Made by a program: the position numbers and the translations under genes. A stretch of DNA of 64,000 nt. Origin: Lepidonotus clava (taxonomy: Eukaryota > Annelida > Polychaeta > Phyllodocida > Polynoidae). Shown here in pieces: positions 33,860 to 46,644 of this stretch; within the stretch, counting starts at the first letter, position 1; every line of letters starts with the position of its first letter. The stretch spans positions 248,001-312,000 of the forward strand of contig OW387147.1 of NCBI GenBank assembly GCA_936440205.1. The letters run 5' to 3'. The notes under the pieces are model-generated. The model was not told the origin of the DNA, searched no databases, and saw nothing but the letters and a program-made list of their open reading frames with translations.

Positions 33860-35030
33860 TACCTATAAATAGAATATCTGCTAACTCTTCTACCAATCTA
33901 ATCTCCGGTGTTATTCATGTTGATATTAGTGAACCTAATTTAATTTTTGTATCAAAAAGACATAAGAAAAAAATTAAAAAGAAATTACAATTTGAAGGCT
34001 GCTCCTACATGAGATACTTGTTCCAGCTATTAGAAGAGGCGCTATCGCTCGTGGACTGGGATCCTTATTTTAGCACTACTGACCCCAACAAATTATTGGA
34101 TTGTTTATATGAAATTTTAACGAAAGCTTTAAATACTCTTTGCACAGTTAATCCTTTAATATGAAACAATTAAAGGACCCGTTGATGACTGATGAAATTC
34201 TACAATTAATGTGTTTTTAAGACCAGTGGTCTATCAATTGCAGGAGGTTCTGACTCAGAAAACTGTTGGATCAGAGCTAAACAAGAAAAGAACAGGCTGA
34301 AGAATATCATAATTATGGATTGCCAAACAATATTATGTTCATGATCAAATTGAACTAAACAGAAATAATACAAAAAGGTTTTTGAAAACAATAAAATCTG
34401 TAATACCTGATAACTTAAGTCAGCCAGACAAAATTTATTTAATTGATCACAATTCTCAACAACCTATTACTGATGACAAAATCCCAAACAATATTATTGA
34501 TTTTTTTTGCATCAATAGGCCCAACCTTGGTAAATAAATTCCAAAATATTTCCCATACAATTGGCCCAAATATAAAACCCATTTTTGAGTTTGATAAATG
34601 TACTGAGGCAGAAGTGATGACTGAAATAGAGCAGATATAATTATCGAAAAGCTCTACTATTCCTGAACTGCCGACTAAGGTATTTAAAGATGTATTTAAA
34701 GTCTTAATTAAACAAATGACTCATCTATATAACCAATGTATTGCACTAAATATTTTTCCAGATAGTTGGAAAGTTGCAACTGTTACGCCACTGCGTAAGG
34801 AGGGCAATAAACAGGATGTTAATAATCTGCAGCCAATATCACTGTTACCCCTATCAGGTAAAATATTAGAGAAATTATTACACAAACGTCTATATACATA
34901 TATTGAACAGAATAATTGTCTATATAAATAACTAGGAGGTTTTCGAAAGAATCACTCAATTATACGAACTATATCTTACTTAGCAGATTTTATGCCGTGC
35001 ACAGCAGCTGGCATAAAAACTGTGATTGTG
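33860..35030 (+). mobile_element. LINE (APE-type) fragment: endonuclease end to start of RT
   Basis: Begins with the end of the endonuclease (SGVIHVDIS), then the linker (WDPYFSTTDPNKLLDCLYEI, RFLKTIKSVIPDNLSQPDKI-type phrases) and the RT start: MTHLYNQCIALNIFPDSWKV, ATVTPLRKEGN, QPISLLPLSGKILEKLLHKR, GGFRKNHS. It is interrupted by several stops and frame changes. It ends about 50 bases before the right CACTA unit and resembles the family of the 19.7-kb LINE, which covers the other half of the ORF. RT catalytic boxes are absent from this fragment. Confidence 0.8.
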
Positions 35031-35102
35031 CCTGGTGAATACATTGGCAATATTATTTATTAATTAAGTACTCATAACTAGCACGGGGCAGTTTTGATCT
35101 CT

Positions 35103-35990
35103 ACTCTAAGCAGACTTGGCCCTGTTTGAATCACTTTGCTATATGGCGTGTCGATAAGTGTATGACTTACTCCACCGTTAACCCTGAAACAGCACAATAT
35201 CATTATATTCCATGCCCGGTTAAGATGACTATCCTAACTTTGTAAACGGGCGTGAGTTTTACTGCACCATTTAGTCCTTGATGTGCGTTCATGTTACAAG
35301 CCCCCCTTCAGTAACAGTATCATTAACACCGACCTAGCACTGTATAGTTTAGCCTCACTATTGCATTGCAGTAGGTGCGGCTTTAACAAAACAATCTCCC
35401 CTTTCCAGCTTCGACATGTTAATTCCATTAATGCGCCTACCTCTCACACACAATCTGGCAATTATATCTATATGCAATAACTTATATATTATAACCAGTA
35501 TGAACCTTATTAGAAATTTGTATTGTTCTTCCTTCAAATATTCGTTAATTTCTGATTTTACATATATTGTTTAAATGAATTAATGGGATAGACGGGATAT
35601 TGACAACCCATTTATAATCCAACCTCTTGAAATTACGAAAATAAGCATTTTTTCCTTCAAAATGAAATAAATGTTTCTATAACTGATATCTCACTGTAAA
35701 AATCTGAGTTTAGGTTGTTTTATATTGTGCATTAACTGGTGCTGTATCGCGTGGTTGATGACCCAATATACATATATTACTCTGATTATTATAATGTTAT
35801 TATGCATGATTCTCTGTCGGAAAGACATCCCGCCAAGCTTGCTAAAAAAGAAAAAATCTTTAGATTCATGTATGATAATAAGAGATAGAATTCAGATAGA
35901 GTTCAGATATTTGTTGTCTTCTATTGGAAAAAAGAAACTAGACCCTTCATGGACCTCCATGATAAATTTAGCAAATATTCAAAAAGGTAC
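35103..35990 (+). pseudogene. Cysteine-rich segment with hydrophobic stretch (right copy)
   Basis: Counterpart of 11197-12039. WPCLNHFAIWRVDKCMTYST, NPETAQYHYIPCPVKMTIL and, further on, CINWCCIAWLMTQYTYITLI with the hydrophobic stretch and a basic tail (KKKKSLDSCMI) are retained. The same damage pattern, separate frames, argues against an intact protein in either copy. Confidence 0.35.
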
Positions 35991-35999
35991 AGTATAGTG

Positions 36000-38390
36000 A
36001 ACATATATGTTTTTCCTGTGCCTTTTAGAATGAGTAAAAATTCATGGCTAATCAAATGTGAAGTAGACGAATCCATCCTGCAGCAAATTTGCCACAGTGG
36101 CTAGCCACATAGGGCACTTTGAGTCCTAGCGCTCACTGGTCACTCAATTCATGAGGGCGACAATGTTAAGAAAAAATTCATGACCTGTTTATGAATGGGG
36201 ATCTGGTGCCTAAAACGTTTAACGCCCTTGCCTAGCATATTTCCTGATCAGGGCAGACAATTTGGAACTAGAATAAATTTATATTTTTTCCCCCAAAGTT
36301 GGAGGCCTATGGAGAGAGTTTCTTAACTTATAGACTGGCTTGCCTGGCCAGCCCTTCCAGATCGGTGGCTGAGTTCCCACCAGGTGGTGTACTGCTGTGT
36401 GACTGACGAATTCCCAAGGTAGCGGCAGGACTTGAACCCAGAAAGGGAAAATACTCAGATCTGTAGTAAAGTGACTTATCCACTTGGCTACGGGTCTGAG
36501 GTTGAATTTGAGAGATTTTCTGATATGTTTGTCCCTCCATTGGTACCTAAGGCCACCTTGGCAGATGTCCCCATATTAGGTAAAATAATCGGGGGTGGCT
36601 CCAGAGTCTGTCTTCTAGGGAGGGAGTGGGGGGGTTACAGACCCCCCATGATTTAGCTTGCAAAATTTCTCCTCAGATTTGGTAAAACTAGGAGAGTCCA
36701 ATTTTGGTCTAGGGGGGCAATTGCCCCTTTTGCCCCCCCCCCCCCCCTGGATCCGCCACTGATAATTATAAGTCGGGGACCCTTGTTTTTATGCAAAAAC
36801 CTAAACAAGGGAGGGTGTGGGGCAGGCCCTGGTGAGTGATACTACAGGAGGCGGTCTCTGGGTCAGGCCTGGGGGACCTTGTAAGCCTAATGTTTCCAAT
36901 TTAAAACAGGACTGTACTGGAAGTAAATTCTAAGAATTTGCAGGGATAATTTTTATATTCTAATATCAGAAAATACACGAAAACCTGTGCTGTACTATTC
37001 ATCACAATTCATTGGTCGCACCACCAGCCCCAACAGATTAGAAGTCTGCGACATATATATACCGTCCTTCGAATTGTGGCGGCGAGAAAGGTGTTTGTAT
37101 TCCAAAGAGCGTTATGTAGCCCCGGGAGTTGTGTTTTAGTGGGGTTTATGAAATTGAAACCACACAATACAACAAGTTATCAATTTTGATCGCCCTCAAT
37201 TGTCACTTATCTGTCTCTTTCGACATAAAGGCAAGTTAATCAACTTCAATTTACATCGGTTTCAGAAACGTAGGTTCGACGTATTTGGTCTTGCGAACCG
37301 GAAGGACCTGTAGACGTCTTTCGCTGGTTTCCGACCTTATCGTATTATACCACCCTGTGGATCTTTGGATACCAGCTATCTCTCGGGGCCCCGGGTTCGA
37401 ATCCCCCTCACACCTTTACGTTTTTTTGTTTATCATCCATGACACTGGGCTCGCGTGGAGAGTGGCAACATTGATTACACTCTGCTCCCTTTCTCGTTTT
37501 TACCTTAGAAAACAAAAAGGTGGCTAGCTATAGACTGTATTTAAAATTACGGAATGTTATTCTAATCTTGCCAAGAGATTTTGCAATAAGAATTTCCGGT
37601 TTGGTTTAGTGTTTTAGATATATATTTGGCCTATATATTGGAAATATTTGTTTGTTTCTAGTACACATGATTTGATATATAAATTTTAATATCGTGCCTT
37701 TAAGATGCTAATATCGCACATTATACATAAAATAAGCATGAAATACAAGTAGAAATGAATATCTCGTCAAAAAAATATTTTTTAAAGACTCAAGGTCCAC
37801 ATACATTGATTTTTTAAAAATTGAAATCCTTCACACATTTGTCTTTGGGTTGGACAGCCATTGATAATTTGATATGGTGTAAAATTAAACAAAATTTTAT
37901 TTTAATTTCCTAGTAAAAAAATTATTATTTTTGTATTTCAGAGTCCACATTTGTCTTTTATCTATAAATTTAATCAGGGATGACTTCTGATTTTGATTTT
38001 TCATATTGAACTATGCAATGTGTATCTGCCAGGGGTATTTAACTTTTTCAACTCTTAAATCCTTATGGGTAGGGAGTGGAAATGTAATGATTTATTTTTG
38101 TGGATTTATATCATGCACATCAGGCTTATATCGTGGATAACATATGTGTTATATCGTGCATTTTCAAAAGAATTGTCAGGAAATATCGATAAGAATGATT
38201 TTCTAATAATTTATGAGTTAAATGTTGAATATGGGGCTAGGTACGTTAATGTTTACCACCAAAACCCTCCATGCTCAGGCTAATATGAAATGCTAACACA
38301 ATGTAAATGATATCTCATAAAAAAAAGTGGATTGCATTCCCAAGAGAACTATCTAAATCAATTAGTCAAACGTGTGAATAGTAGGTAATC
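36000..38390. other. Non-coding part of the right unit
   Basis: Bases 36225-36390 match the left unit (11170-10960). An old repeat with GGATCCGCCACTG ends at about 36770 after long C runs. The rest, about 36.8-38.4 kb, has no recognised gene and no counterpart on the left, so it is probably inserted or diverged sequence. Confidence 0.45.
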
Positions 38391-38394
38391 CTGA

Positions 38395-39720
38395 ATTATT
38401 TCGACTAGCCCTATGACATCAAATTTGGGACTCATTGCTTGTTTCCCTATCTTAGGATCTGAATAAACAAGAGACACTGGGCATGACACTTCATTTGAAC
38501 AATTGTCTCAGTAAAATCTGATAATTAGTTCCGAAGTTCGATGTACTTATTAAGTAACATGACAACAAATATTTTGGCTATTCTTCCGGAATCCCTTGTT
38601 CCCCTGTTCCCTTGGTTAACACATTGTCGATAACATTGGATAATAAATCAGGTCGGAATCTGAATGGCGGCAAAGTTTCAAAGTGTCCATTATGGGCCCC
38701 CTCCGGCGTTTGATTGGAGCACTAGAGTGTCTAAATGTAACCCAATTGTAATCGTGGTATAAAGGGTCATAGTTGTGTCCCTGCAAACTCTTGAAATTAA
38801 AAAGCACCTCAAAATTCGAAGTGCCATCCCCGCCAATTTTTTTTTCGGGTGTCTGCGACCAAAACTATCGTGACGGGCACAATTATATTTAACTGTAGGG
38901 GCCTCTAGGGGCCCACTGGGTGAGTTCAATTCATCGGTCCGTTGCCGTCTCAGAACAGGAAATGTCATTCTTTTCATTGGGCTGAAATTTTACAGATCGG
39001 CTTCCTGAGAGCCAGTCAAACTCAGAAGACAAGATGGAGGCCAATAAGCAATAATATGAGCTGTACAAGGCATGTCACCAATATTTCTGTCAACTTTTCG
39101 TAAGTACCCGTATTTTGTTCCTTCCCAATATTTATTGTTTATTTTTAAGTAACTTCTTATCAAGACAAAATGTTTTCATTTTTGTTGACGGTCAAGTGTG
39201 GTGTTAGGCTTTGCATACACTGATACAGGATTCGGATGTGTGACTAAAAGCAATCCACACAGCGTGACACAGTCCCTTTAGAAATGAGCTAACTGCCTGG
39301 CCTTAATCCACCCAAAATTACCCGCAAGCACCCCATCTGATGTGTACCCCCTGTGGTTTTAAAGGCTAAGATTTACCCAGTTCACGGGAAACGTCATCAG
39401 GAAAATGGATTGACATCTGACAAGGGCAGGGGCAGGGTCTTGGGATCACATAAGTCACACCACACCGACTGAAGAGAGACACAGCTCTCACGCCGGGTGT
39501 CATCTGAAGGACTCCCGGCCCTTATTAGGTGTTATTCATCGAGTTAACAGCCTGCCCACGGGCTAGAGTTGCCCCAGAGAACCTGCTGGGTCGGGTGCTC
39601 TCATGCCCAACCTACGTGCGCCTGCAAAGCACATGTAGCTAAATCTATGACAGGTCTATTTCACCCTACCATCCCTCACCCCTCCCAACCGAAAAAAACA
39701 TTTACTGTCACCATCCTTAT
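38395..39720. repeat. 1.3 kb segment shared by both units (right copy)
   Basis: Inverted match to 9180-10450 with scattered substitutions and small indels. One insertion near 39.36-39.41 kb (TTTAAAGGCTAAGATTTACC and following) is absent on the left. No recognised function. Confidence 0.7.
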
Positions 39721-40229
39721 AGTTAACAAATAGAATAAATGTCTGGAGGTTGCTCACCTTAAATGTATGGATAAAAGGTACCTTCGGACCTACCTTAAAT
39801 AATTCACCTTAAACTGGGTCTAAGGTGTTTCGAAATATAGCCGACCTTAAGGTTTGAGCCTAATTTCAGCCCAGGTTTTAAATGGGCCTGAACTCCCTAT
39901 CAATCACCTTCAAATAAAACCTCTAAATATCGGTCATTAATGGCACTTTCAGGCTTTCTCACTTCTCATCCACAAGTTAAGGAAGGGCATCCCAACAATT
40001 GATTTTGAAGTCTGCCTTCCAATTAGAACAAGCCGACACCCTTACGCATGAAAGCCTACTAGCACACATAAGCTTATACTTTTTGCAAGGCTTTTCTCTT
40101 GGCATTAACACGACGTTTATGCACCGAGGTCTTCACCTTTAAATCCCAGGTGGCCATTCGCTGTTGACTCCTTGCCGTGACTGGGATAAAGTAATAAAAG
40201 ACTCGAGTGGTCTCTAGCCTGCCTCAGAC
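39721..40229. promoter_or_regulatory. Region upstream of the envelope-like gene
   Basis: Found only in the right unit. ACCTTAAA/CCTTAA words recur about seven times between 39.76 and 39.91 kb. A TATA-like GTAATAAAAG at 40191-40200 lies 30 bases before the ATG at 40230, the spacing expected of a core promoter with a very short leader. Confidence 0.4.
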
Positions 40230-42050
40230 ATGGCTCAAACTGTACCCATACTCCTCCTTCATGGACTCTTTATTCTGGGCACTGTCTCAGCTGTACGGTT
40301 CACAATTTTCGTGCCAACTATGGGGTAGTATTCGAGAGTAAACCGTCCATCCACATTGGTAATCAATACTTCACTACCGAAGTTGGTATCCTTTTACTAC
40401 TGCCTCCTTCTCCACAACAGGCACCCGTCCTAAATTGCAAACATGGCGCTACCCTGGCAGCCGGATCCATGAAACAGTGTCAAAAAATCCAAATTATGTT
40501 GAATAACATAACATCAATTGGAAAGACTATAGCAGCAAAGGTCAGCAACGGACTTAGGCAAGTGCAGGGAATTTTGGAATCGACAGCCCAGCCAACACCT
40601 CCATCAACCAAATCCAGGAAGCAGCGGGCCCTTATTCCAGAAATTGGCAAGTTCTCCGAGACATTATTTGGAATGGCCACACTCGATGACTTGAAGCAAC
40701 AGACTTGTGCTGACCAGGTAAATGCCGATGAAATTGTTTCCTAGATGGCAAGATAAATGCCGTCCTAAAGTTAGTTGACTCCACTTTGGAAATCCAACTC
40801 CAGGTCATCATCGAGAACACTCATTCCATTCCATATGTCTCGAGGACTCCGAATTGATGGTCAGGTTGATGCAAGATTTGCAAGAATTGCGTCTACTGGA
40901 TTTTCAACTGGACTACTCCCTTGACGTCCTGCTACAGGCTATTCGCGACTTGACAGAGAACAGGCTGAATACCTCTTTGGTATCAGAGACTGATATGAGG
41001 AAGATTCGGTACCTTTTCATTTCCACGTCCAATCTTTCAAATATTTATATTCCAAACACTTGCGACATGTATAGAAGTGTAACTGTTTTATTCCCGCCGG
41101 TCTTACAGCATAATGTGCTGAAAACTATTTTGAAGATTTCCGTTATTTCCTTAGACAAAATATTTACAGTTCTAAAGGTGAACACCTTCCCTCTAGCCTT
41201 GCATGGGCATTATACTCGCCTCACCAACACACCAGCTTATTTACTGGTGTCTGCAACCCACTACACGTTGTCTTCAAACCCAGATCTGGATAATTGCCAT
41301 TCTCTGTTTTGTCATTATGACCTACCACTTTGCAGGCTTTTTCCCTCGTTGTGCCTCATTTCTATCTACCTATGTGATCATGAGTCTGTCAAATTTTATT
41401 GTGATTTCAAAATATTCATTCAGTCTTATTTCAGAAGGTCGGACGTCCAAGTCATTGCAACAGGGACCTATTTGTTGTCTCACATAGATGAGGTCAATGT
41501 GCGCTGCCCCAACTGAACAACAACCCATCCTGGATGTGAATCATGCGTGAGTTTCAATGTGGTTGTTCTGTGTCCGCCAAAGAATGGGAAATTCCTGTGT
41601 CAAGTGTTAACTGTTTGCCTTCGACAGCATGTCCCTTCAAAACAGTTTTCCCCATCAACTTTGCTAGTCTTCAACACCTCAACCTGTCACTTAGCCGACT
41701 TGTGAACCTGAATTTTTCTTACAATAAACCCTTCCCAATTTTTACCTCTTAGCCCGCAAATGTGACGTCGCCAGGAGGATATTTTTAAGTGAACTAAAGA
41801 CAATTTTGTTTCCCTCCGTAAATACATGAAAGAGATCCAACTGAATACGGACAAATACAAGAAACTTCGTGGTGACCTGAATCTTCCCCAAGTACAATTC
41901 CTCCCCTCCGGTGTGCATGGTACTGTTTACCTGTTTAACATTGGACTTACTTTTATAATGGTACCGGCACTTTTTGTTTTCACATCAATTCTATATTTCA
42001 GACAATATAGGATTCAAAGCACATGCAGACGCTTGACTTTGAATTGAATT
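40230..42050 (+). pseudogene. Envelope-like fusion glycoprotein (baculovirus-F/errantivirus type), fossil
   Basis: About 1.8 kb, the size of a roughly 600-residue F-type envelope. Parts in order: a signal peptide (MAQTVPILLLHGLFILGTVS) at the start; a furin-like RKQR site near 40.62 kb followed by ALIPEIGKFSETLFGMAT, resembling the post-cleavage fusion region of F/errantivirus Env (a GxIxxxLFG pattern); a helical stretch; a cysteine-containing region; and a membrane-span-like segment (VPALFVFTSILYF) near 41.97 kb with a short basic tail. It is broken, with several breaks. No gag or pol lies next to it; its neighbours are CACTA genes. Family call rests on plan and motif, not a search. Confidence 0.6.
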
Positions 42051-42059
42051 GGTTCTATA

Positions 42060-43770
42060 CTTTCCATTAACTCTTCCGTTACACTGCAGCTCAAACTGAA
42101 GGTATTTATTTCGTTACAGTTATCAGTTCTCATTCATGTTAGATTTTGGTTGTTTAAAATAGTTGCCCTCATCATTTGGTCACACAGCAGCAATTGATTT
42201 TATCAAAATTGTTTAGGCACCAGTTCCGAATTCATGTCATGAATTCTTTCTTACCATTGTCACCCTCATGACCTTTAGTCACAGACACATAAGACTACAC
42301 GTGTTCATGATATCAAAATGTTTTATTGTTATGCTTCCTGAATAGTTTTTAGGATGTCCACATGTGAACATTTCGCAAATTTTCACATATACTCATCTCA
42401 TACACTAATGTATATATGTAACTCTAAAGGCTCATGAACATTTCACAATTAATATTTTCACATATATACTTAAAACATATCGTACACTTATATACAACTA
42501 TAAAATTTCAGTGTATGAATGTCTATTTTAATTCTGTTTCATGTGTTCCTGGTATACGCTAAGGGGCCTGTCCGTCACACCCAAGAATCTACATCAGGCA
42601 TGCAGCCCAGTTTCTAGGCTGGGAGTAGTTCATGGACCATGTGGTTCCTGTTGTCTAGTAGGCAAACACTCGCTCTAGAAAGTCTGTGCCTGAAAAATTT
42701 GTTCAGGCGGACCCGCTCCGTACGAGGAGTCTTGACGTCTTGCGGGAGTTCAAATGTCAAGGGTTCGTCACTGCCATTCAGATGGACCGTGTGTGGGCCC
42801 GACCAGGCGACAGTCAGGGCCCTGGAAAGGATCCTCGGCCTTTGGATGATCATTCGTGGGCAGGCAACACTTCCTACGGCTTCCATTTCGGCGGGAATGG
42901 GAGCCAGTGGAAAAAGGAGCATTTCCCATCGGCAATAGATCCTCAGACAGCACTGCACTAGAGCCCTCCGACGTTGACCCTGCGCCAACAAGTGGCAGCC
43001 TGCTGCCAATTTCAAGCAGATACCAATAAATTTCCAACCCAGGTATATTATTAACAAGAGAACCAGCCACTAATGGTCGGATTGGTCGGTGGGTGGGAGG
43101 TGACTAGGTTTCCCCACTGGCGGTTCCTCCTGAACAGTACGCAGATGCAGAATTGCGTTTAACAGTCGCTCTAAGTCCATGGCCATCATCTGGCTGTTCT
43201 GAACCAGTGTCTAGTACAGGTACATACTTATACCTCCCCCCCCCCCCGACCTCCCAACCCCCAGGTGCACTGTAAGGGTTTCATCTAGTCTTTGGGGAAA
43301 AGTTATCCACCCTACAACTTAAATGATACGTAAGGTATAACTAAAAAGACTTCTTCTAGTCTGGGGCTTCACGGGTTCTTATACTGGGTAGCGCGTAGCA
43401 TGGATAATAGGCCGCTATTTTCTTCAAAGAGCCGATCGACAAGGGGTTCCTCTGAAATGACTTCTGTCGCGTTTGACACGGGGACACGCGTCGATGATCA
43501 GCGCGTCCATGTGTTGGCCAGCTTAGACAGCGCATGTCAACTCGCTTCTGTGTCAGGTCCCTCACAGGAGTATGGCAGCACGCGGCACGCGGGGTAGTCT
43601 TAACACTTCTAGACAAGTAACAGGCCTCAAAAGGGGCGGCGGTCATGGTGTCGCTGATACCCCGTGTACACCCTGTAAAGTCTAGAATGTAACCTATGGT
43701 AAAAGTCTTGCCTCATTGATAAAAGATCGCTTTCACCAGATCATGTGTCCGCAGGGGGGCCAGCCAGGGA
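42060..43770. other. Unassigned region between envelope-like and accessory genes
   Basis: Bases 42.6-43.07 kb are open on both strands (longest frame 147 residues, minus strand, 43057-42614) with no recognisable motif. The strand cannot be chosen. It is absent from the left unit. A C/G run sits at about 43236-43262. Confidence 0.35.
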
Positions 43771-43771
43771 T

Positions 43772-43781
43772 GTATAAATAC
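43772..43781 (+). promoter_or_regulatory. TATA box of the accessory gene
   Basis: GTATAAATAC lies 54 bases before the first ATG at 43826. The distance matches the TATA-to-ATG spacing of the transposase genes in both units, which suggests that genes of this unit share one promoter layout. Confidence 0.5.
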
Positions 43782-43825
43782 GGTGTGGCATATGGCTTGA
43801 CATTACTTGAAAACTTGCTGCCACG

Positions 43826-46171
43826 ATGAACGCATTAACTGATTATCGTGACTCTGTGCTGTCCAACCCGAGTATGAGCTAGTGCAGGATGATCACCAGC
43901 AGTCCCAAATTTAGCTGTGCGCAAATCACCGATCTTGAATCATCAATAAGCGCAGGTTCTCTGGAGCTATAAATTTCCCAGGAGCAGGAGACCATTGATG
44001 GAGACCCGACTCTGTCACAGGACGAAAATGCGGATTTTTCCATGTTCCAGGAATAAGGATCCACCCTCAACGACCTTAGCCTTGATGTTTCCCAAGGCTG
44101 TACTGCATCCGCATCCTTTTCCACGCCCTTCACACCCTCGATGCCCTCGATGCCCTCCACGACCTCCACACCCTCCACACCCTGGTTGACGCCCTCCACA
44201 TCTCAAACATGTCCATGGTACACGCCCTCCACATCCCAAAGGTCGTCCACGCCCGGGCCCTTCACGTATCAAATGCCCTCCACGCCCTCCACCTCCCAAA
44301 CGTCGTCCACGCCCGGGGCCTCCACGTCCCAAACGCCATCAACGCCCGGGCCCTTCCGTATCAAATGCCCTCCACGCCCTCCACCTCCCAAACGTCGTCC
44401 ACGCACGGGCCCTCCACGTCCCAAACGTTGTCAACGCCTGGGCCCTCCACGTCTCAACCGTCCATGGCAGATTTGTTCGCCAGGATGGAGCACCTGGAGG
44501 AGCAGTGCCGTAAGGCGAAGGAGGAAGACAATAATATTGTTTTTAGTAAGCAATGGGTAATGCGTTCCTAAACACCAAAAGCTGAATATAACCTTTGCCG
44601 TTCTCATCTTAATAGAGTGATAGAGCTCTTGACGTGATGCCGATGAATTGAACAATATATATATTCCAACATTCAGGGTGCGGATCAACCACCCATACAA
44701 CATTGCCATCATTCATGATCTTGTTAACAATGTGTGCATAGCCCCAGATACCCCCAGACCAGAGGTGTTTGGTAAGTCCCATTAGTAGCAGACCCAAGAA
44801 AGCAAGTTTCCTTGTTAACTAACCTGCAGCTGTACAGCGGTGACGAACAAAGACATTTCACGCATCTTATGTCCACGATTCCAAACTTTTGATCTGTGAT
44901 CATGAAATAACACAAAATTTAAGATGCTTGAGATGCTTGACATCTTTTTTTAGTGAATAATTAGGCTCCAATTACATTGGAAATTGTTTCTTTGATATAT
45001 TAAGTTATCCTCCCAGTCATCTGAAAAAACCTCTAGTATGATTATCTGGACAAAAAATAAAATACTGGTTTGATGATGGTTTTAATTCATGAATAGTATG
45101 GTGCCCTCATTTTGCATTTTTAACCTTTATTCCCTTGCTTTATTTCCTTTGTCGACTTAGTGGCTCGAGTTTTAAGCATGCTTCCTATCCTTCCTCTTTT
45201 TCTAGTCGCTGCCAACACCTACTTCATGACACTCCAAAGCAGGGCCAGCAACCTGTGGAGGGGGAAGATCCCAGAGAACAACAAAAAGTCAATCCTCCAT
45301 CACCACGTTGGCCAGGTAAATAAATTTTGGTTCGAAACTTCGTCTTATGTTCTCAATATTAATGTTAACGTTGTTCGAGTCAGGCATGCCAAAATCCGAG
45401 GAGGAAGAGTACTGTCTGTAGTATAGGGGGTGGGACTTCCAGTTCTAACAATGAAACTTGCAAAAAAATTATTACTTTTTTACATTATGAAAGGGTTATA
45501 TAGAACACTCGAACATAAGATGAGTCTGTAACCTTACTTTCTTCTGTAGAAAATAATGTTTTCATCCCATTTGAATGAATATCACACAATTCAGCAAAAA
45601 TGCCTGTATATTGTAGAGACCAACGATAGACCAACACTTTTGAAATTTACTACAGGGAGCCGGATTTATATTAAAGCAACTAAAATATTAACAGGCTTCT
45701 TTGGGTTTATTTGATGTTGTTGACCAAGTATGTCCTAACTGTATTAAAATAAAAATTGTCTTTTTAACCTTGCAGAAGCTCAAAAGACGAGGAGTGGCTT
45801 TGGAAAAACTTGTCTAGTGTTGGGACGAGCATAGGAAGTCTGCCGTGAGGGCCGTCCTGCCAACCAACTACACCAGTGATGAGGATCGTGGCCTGCATGA
45901 GGCGGTCGACACAGGGGGCAACACTAGCGAGCGATTCCACCGCCTCATCAAACCACTGGTGTGGGAAAGCGACTAGCTGAGGGGCTACAATGCCCACCTC
46001 GACAAAATCGAGAACGATCACACCAACGAGCATCAGCGGGGCGTTAGATTGAACGTGGTGTGGTCCCAGATGCCCAACCCTGCACCAACACGCCAACAGC
46101 CTCCTCCCGGCACCCCAGACTGGGGGGTGAAGCCCGCGCATCATTAGGGTGCATGTGGCGCCGATGCATAG
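43826..46171 (+). pseudogene. Accessory gene of the CACTA unit (right copy, three exons)
   Basis: Exon 1 (43826 to about 44547) starts MNALTDYRDSVLSNPSMS, has an acidic stretch (DENADFSMFQE), long Ser/Thr/Pro repeats of STPGPSTSQ type, then MADLFARMEHLEEQCRKAKE, a coiled-coil-like helix, and a GTAAGC donor. Exon 2 (45206-45315, 110 nt) and exon 3 (45776-46171, 396 nt) equal the left copy in length and splice sites. The frame is interrupted a few times. A repeat-rich linker, helix and conserved C-terminal domain could suit a DNA- or transposase-binding partner, but function is unknown. Confidence 0.6.
44130..44460 (+). repeat. STPGPSTSQ-coding minisatellite in accessory exon 1
   Basis: GC-rich tandem repeats built from CTCCACGCCC and CACCTCCCAAACGTCGTCCA units, coding alternately for STPSTSQ and TPGPSTSQ. 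The opposite strand is also open, which produces a spurious glycine-rich frame. Present only in the right unit. Confidence 0.75.
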
Positions 46172-46644
46172 ACTCTACCTGACACCATTTTTATTGTGAA
46201 TATGTTCTGCCAGTCATTGTATTTTGTTGTCACTATGTTTAATTGAATATTTGTTACATAAACTTTTATGAATAGAACTTTGCGCTTCTTGTTTTCACTT
46301 CAATCTTACATAGTATTGCCGCCTGCTTGCTAAACAGGGAAGTATTTATATAGATATATTCGTAGCCTAAAACTGTTCTTAGTCTAAAACCATACGCGTT
46401 ATCGAGTTCCTTGTAATTAGTGGATTATTTTTAGTTATATTTCATGCAGTTAGTTTGAAAAGTAATTTTTCTGAAATTGTATTCGGATCAAATACATCTC
46501 TGCCAGTAGCACCTTTAACAAATTACACACGATCATGGGCTCCAAGTCTCCTGATGAACCTGAAATACTTTCTAGGATTTGTATCAGACCTATTCTTTCA
46601 AATAAAACAGTTTTCACAGAAGACTTAATCAAGGTCAACACTGC

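Noticed and set aside
37380-37410. tRNA-like B box (GGTTCGAATCC)
   Set aside because: The T stem pairs only three bases and no A box, anticodon arm or acceptor stem fits around it. At most a decayed tRNA-derived SINE trace.
42614-43070. Overlapping frames on both strands (up to 147 residues)
   Set aside because: Moderate GC keeps several frames open at once and none has a recognisable domain, so no gene was called.
44015-44332. Glycine/arginine-rich minus-strand frame
   Set aside because: Antisense of the STPGPSTSQ repeats; no independent support.
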